A stretch of 64,000 bases of DNA from Chloroflexota bacterium. Lineage in GTDB: Bacteria > Chloroflexota > Anaerolineae > Anaerolineales > Anaerolineaceae. Location of the stretch: positions 568,328 to 632,327 of the forward strand of contig SLTK01000009.1 in NCBI GenBank assembly GCA_004347695.1, written 5' to 3'. A program made the translations under genes and the position numbers. Positions 58,990 through 64,000 of this stretch are shown here, one piece after another; within the stretch, counting starts at the first letter, position 1, and the number at the start of each line of letters is the position of its first letter. The notes beneath the pieces are model-generated. The model was not told the origin of the DNA. It ran no database searches and worked only from the letters and a program-made list of their open reading frames with translations.

Positions 58990-60999
58990 TTATTCTCTGC
59001 CCAACAATTTGCGGGCTACATCGGCAACATGTTCAGGCGTGAAGCCCAATTCCGCAAAAATCTTTTTGTAAGGCGCTGAAGCTCCATACCGGTTCAAGGT
59101 TACGGTCTGGCCGGCGCAGCCGGTGTAGCGTTCCCAGCCCTGCGCGATCCCGGCTTCTACTGCCAGCCGGGTCGTTATCGCCCGCGGCAGCACGCTTTCT
59201 TTGTAAGCATCATCCTGCTTCTCGAATAAGTTCCAACTGGGGAATGAAACCAGGCGAACGCGAACGCCTTCCGCTGCCAACGCGCGGCCGGCGTTGACGA
59301 TCAAGTCCACCTCGGTGCCGGATGCCATGAGAATGAGCTGCGGTTCCCCGCCCCCCAGATCAGCCAGAATGTAAGCACCGCGGGCCAGGCCCTCGGCAGA
59401 GGCAAATTCATTCCGGGCCAGTACGGGTACCGGCTGGCGCGATAGCAGTAAAGCGGTGGCGGACTTGTTAAGAACGGCCTGTCGCCAGGCCTCGCGCACT
59501 TCATTGGCATCCGCCGGGCGGATGACGCTCAAATGGGGGATGGCGCGCAAAGCTGCCAGGTGTTCCACCGGCTGGTGAGTTGGTCCGTCTTCGCCCAGCC
59601 CAACGCTGTCATGAGTGAAAACCCAGATGCTGTGATATTCCGAAAGCGCCGAAAGACGTATTGCCGGCCGCATATAATCGGAAAACACTAAAAACGTTCC
59701 GCCGTAAGGAACCAAACCGCCGTGTAAAGCAATGCCATTGGTCAGCGATCCCATGGCGTGTTCGCGCACGCCAAAGTGGATGTACCGCCCGTCGCGAGCA
59801 TCCGGCTGATAGGCGTGGCTGTTGTTGATCCAGGTATTGTTCGAAGGGGTCAGGTCGGCTGAACCGCCGATGAGTTCCGGCAAACGGCCAGCCAGGGCAT
59901 TGATCACCTTGCCGGAGGCAGCGCGGGTGGCCATACCCTTCGGATCAGCGTCAAATTTGGGCAGGTCCAAATCCCACCCGGCGGGCAGTTGACCGGCCAT
60001 GCGGCGGTCGAATTGGGCTGCCAGGTCAGGGTACTCGCGGCGGTAAGCCGCAAACCGTTTCTGCCAGGCGTTTTCCGCCCTTTTTCCGGCCGTCACAGCT
60101 TTGCGAAAGAACTTGAGCACATCATCGGGGATGTAAAAATCGGGTTCCAGCGGCCATCCCAGCTTTTCCTTGGCACCGCGCAGTTCATCCACGCCAGGCG
60201 GTTCCCCGTGGGCTTTGTTGGTGTCCTGACGGGTTGGCAGACCGTAACCGATGTGAGTACGGCAGAGGATGATCGAGGGGCGCGGATCTTTTTTAGCCTT
60301 GCGAATGGCGCGGTCAATGGCGGTCACATCGTTGCCATCGGCCACGCGCTGCACGTGCCAGCCGTAGGCCTCGAAGCGCTTGCCACGGTCTTCGGTAAAT
60401 GACAGGTCAGTGGGGCCATCAATTGAAATGTGATTGTCGTCATAAAGGTAAATAAGCCGGCCCAGTTTAAGGTGCCCGGCCAGCGAAGCAGCTTCAGAAG
60501 TTACCCCCTCCATCAAGTCGCCGTCGGTAACGATGGCATAAATGAAATGGTCCACAACCGGGTGCATTGGACGGTTGAACTCGATCTCCAAATGGGTCTC
60601 AGCGATCGCCATGCCAATGCCGTTGGCGAAACCCTGCCCGAGCGGGCCGGTAGTGGTCTCGACCCCGGGGGTCAACCCGTATTCCGGGTGACCGGGCGTC
60701 AGGCTGCCCCACTGGCGAAAAGCCTTAAGCTCATCCAGCGGCAAGTCATACCCGGTCAGGTGCAGCAGCGAATACAAGAGCATCGAACCATGCCCACCGG
60801 AAAGAATAAAGCGGTCGCGGTCTGGCCATTTCGGATTGACTGGATTGTGCTTTAGATGGCGCGTCCAGAGGGTGTAGGCAATGGCAGCAGTACCCATCGG
60901 CAGGCCGGGGTGTCCGGAATTGGCTTTTTGCACGCCATCGGCCGATAAAAACCGGATGGTATTGATCGCTTTTTCTTCTAAAGTGGAGGTGGGTGCCAT
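58990..60999 (-). CDS. tkt: Transketolase
   Basis: A 669-residue thiamine diphosphate enzyme of the pentose phosphate pathway. The N-terminal half has [35 protein letters not shown] and the ThDP/Mg motif [10 protein letters not shown]-type ([18 protein letters not shown]). The pyrimidine domain carries [20 protein letters not shown] and [20 protein letters not shown]. Full length and typical. rpiB follows on the same strand. Confidence 0.97.
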   Translation of the reverse strand: MAPTSTLEEKAINTIRFLSADGVQKANSGHPGLPMGTAAIAYTLWTRHLKHNPVNPKWPDRDRFILSGGHGSMLLYSLLHLTGYDLPLDELKAFRQWGSLTPGHPEYGLTPGVETTTGPLGQGFANGIGMAIAETHLEIEFNRPMHPVVDHFIYAIVTDGDLMEGVTSEAASLAGHLKLGRLIYLYDDNHISIDGPTDLSFTEDRGKRFEAYGWHVQRVADGNDVTAIDRAIRKAKKDPRPSIILCRTHIGYGLPTRQDTNKAHGEPPGVDELRGAKEKLGWPLEPDFYIPDDVLKFFRKAVTAGKRAENAWQKRFAAYRREYPDLAAQFDRRMAGQLPAGWDLDLPKFDADPKGMATRAASGKVINALAGRLPELIGGSADLTPSNNTWINNSHAYQPDARDGRYIHFGVREHAMGSLTNGIALHGGLVPYGGTFLVFSDYMRPAIRLSALSEYHSIWVFTHDSVGLGEDGPTHQPVEHLAALRAIPHLSVIRPADANEVREAWRQAVLNKSATALLLSRQPVPVLARNEFASAEGLARGAYILADLGGGEPQLILMASGTEVDLIVNAGRALAAEGVRVRLVSFPSWNLFEKQDDAYKESVLPRAITTRLAVEAGIAQGWERYTGCAGQTVTLNRYGASAPYKKIFAELGFTPEHVADVARKLLGRE

Positions 61000-61314
61000 G
61001 ATTATTTCCTTGATGGTGATAAATGCAGATCATCGGATTCCGCCATACCGGCGAAGCGCCTGAGCAACTAACGATTCTACCATTTTAACCAGAGTGAATA
61101 AAAAAATGATGGGCGTTTTGGCAGGATTGATGTAAGTGATAGGGACACCGGTTGCTGAGCCTGTCGAAGAACCGGTTGCTGCCCGCACTCACAGCGTGCC
61201 CGATTGGCGAACTGCACCCTACAGCTACGCTTTGCAAATAAACAGGTGCGCTGCCCACAGTGTCCTGCAGAAAGCGCACCTATAGGTTATCGAACCGAAC
61301 AGGTATCGAAATGT
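61000..61314. other. Gene-free stretch between tkt and copA
   Basis: About 315 bp with no supported gene. It includes two copies of ACCGGTTGCTG around GAGCCTGTCGAAGA (about 61149-61182), similar in type to other dispersed repeats in the window, and no clear terminator or promoter. Confidence 0.6.
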
Positions 61315-63753
<2,439 letters not shown>

Positions 63754-63820
63754 TCAATGCTCCTGAAATGAAGGACACTAAAATAAACCATCCATAAATT
63801 GGTTTTCAAAATAGTTTCGG

Positions 63821-63857
63821 TCCAAAGGCACTCCCCATTTCAGGCAGCGCCTTTGGA
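63821..63857. promoter_or_regulatory. Hairpin between the HMA protein gene and copA
   Basis: TCCAAAGGC (63821-63829) and GCCTTTGGA (63849-63857) form a perfect 9-bp stem with a 19-nt loop. On the minus strand there is no clear T run after it, so it may partially terminate or process the transcript, setting the chaperone/ATPase ratio. Confidence 0.5.
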
Positions 63858-63873
63858 CTAAGGTCTGCCAGGC

Positions 63874-64000
63874 TTATTTCTGGGCGGGATAATTGATCTC
63901 TGCAAGCAGAGATTCAATTTTTTCTTCCGAGGCCGGGGCATCGAATGTCACCACGACCTTCTTGGTTTCCATATCCGCGCTGACGTTTTGCACACCAGCC
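63874..64000 (-). CDS. Heavy-metal-associated (HMA) domain protein, C-terminal part (window-truncated)
   Basis: The minus strand reads an open frame to the window end: AGVQNVSADMETKKVVVTFD, then EEKIESLLAEINYPAQ and stop. This is the second half of a ferredoxin-like HMA domain (CopZ-type copper chaperone); the GMxCxxC metal motif would lie beyond the window. It is upstream of copA on the same strand, as expected for a copper chaperone. The start is not visible. Confidence 0.8.
   Translation of the reverse strand, partial: AGVQNVSADMETKKVVVTFDAPASEEKIESLLAEINYPAQK

Overview
The window looks like a chromosomal segment of a Chloroflexota bacterium, most likely an Anaerolineae-type anaerobe or facultative anaerobe. 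This is inferred from gene content and style: moderately GC-rich coding sequence, a NAD-linked [NiFe] hydrogenase with a full Hyp set, an oxygen-tolerant style SUF operon with a SufR-like regulator, VKOR in place of DsbB, and many short GC-rich intergenic repeats. No rRNA is present, so the taxonomic call is an inference.

Layout. 1-4.8 kb (+): the 3' end of a RelA/SpoT gene, moeA, a VKOR protein, a small Cys-cluster protein with an acidic tail, an MFS transporter and a K+ channel-like two-helix protein. 4.8-6.3 kb: no protein gene; several direct and inverted repeats and tRNA-Gln. 6.3-13.6 kb (-): the cell-wall elongation operon mreB-mreC-mreD-mrdA-rodA, ending with gltX. 13.7-15.2 kb: an AT-rich island with a possible recombinase remnant and an HTH-HEPN protein, followed by tRNA-Gly. 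15.3-17.7 kb (-): a two-component pair. 17.9-25.6 kb (+): an accessory region holding an orphan N6-adenine DNA methyltransferase and a MarR-headed cluster (ArsD-like thiol protein, ArsA ATPase, small membrane protein, AveC-like membrane protein, CrtC-like lipocalin, methyltransferase, PIG-L deacetylase). Decayed duplicate fragments of three of these genes lie in the same region. 26.0-27.4 kb (-): hisS with tRNA-His just downstream.

27.7-41.4 kb (+): a long hydrogenase locus. A 2Fe-2S protein, HoxE/NuoE, HoxF/NuoF, a long NuoG-type electron-transfer subunit, HoxY and HoxH are followed by a maturation protease, a stand-alone cyclic-nucleotide-binding domain and HypABFCDE. A Rex-like palindrome lies upstream, and a perfect 17-bp hairpin separates the structural genes from the maturation genes. 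41.4-42.0 kb is a repeat cluster. 42.0-45.7 kb holds a membrane-anchored serine hydrolase, a methyltransferase, a second PIG-L enzyme and a DUF559 gene next to a 19-bp inverted repeat.

45.7-53.0 kb: the SUF Fe-S assembly operon on the minus strand (sufC-sufB-sufD-97aa-sufS-sufU-Rieske). A SufR-like regulator and a SufT/MIP18 protein are transcribed divergently, with two consensus promoters flanking an AT-rich palindrome. 53.2-61.0 kb: an SCP2 protein, CorA, a serine-palmitoyltransferase-like enzyme, a ROK sugar kinase, an unrecognised tail-anchored protein, RpiB and transketolase. 61.3-64.0 kb (-): a copper P-type ATPase and the C-terminal part of its HMA-domain partner, which runs off the window end.

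Functionally, the Fe-S supply (SUF) serves the iron-sulfur-rich hydrogenase. The Hyp proteins build the NiFe(CN)2CO centre. The Mre/PBP2/RodA set makes the elongating wall, and Tkt/RpiB carry the non-oxidative pentose phosphate pathway.
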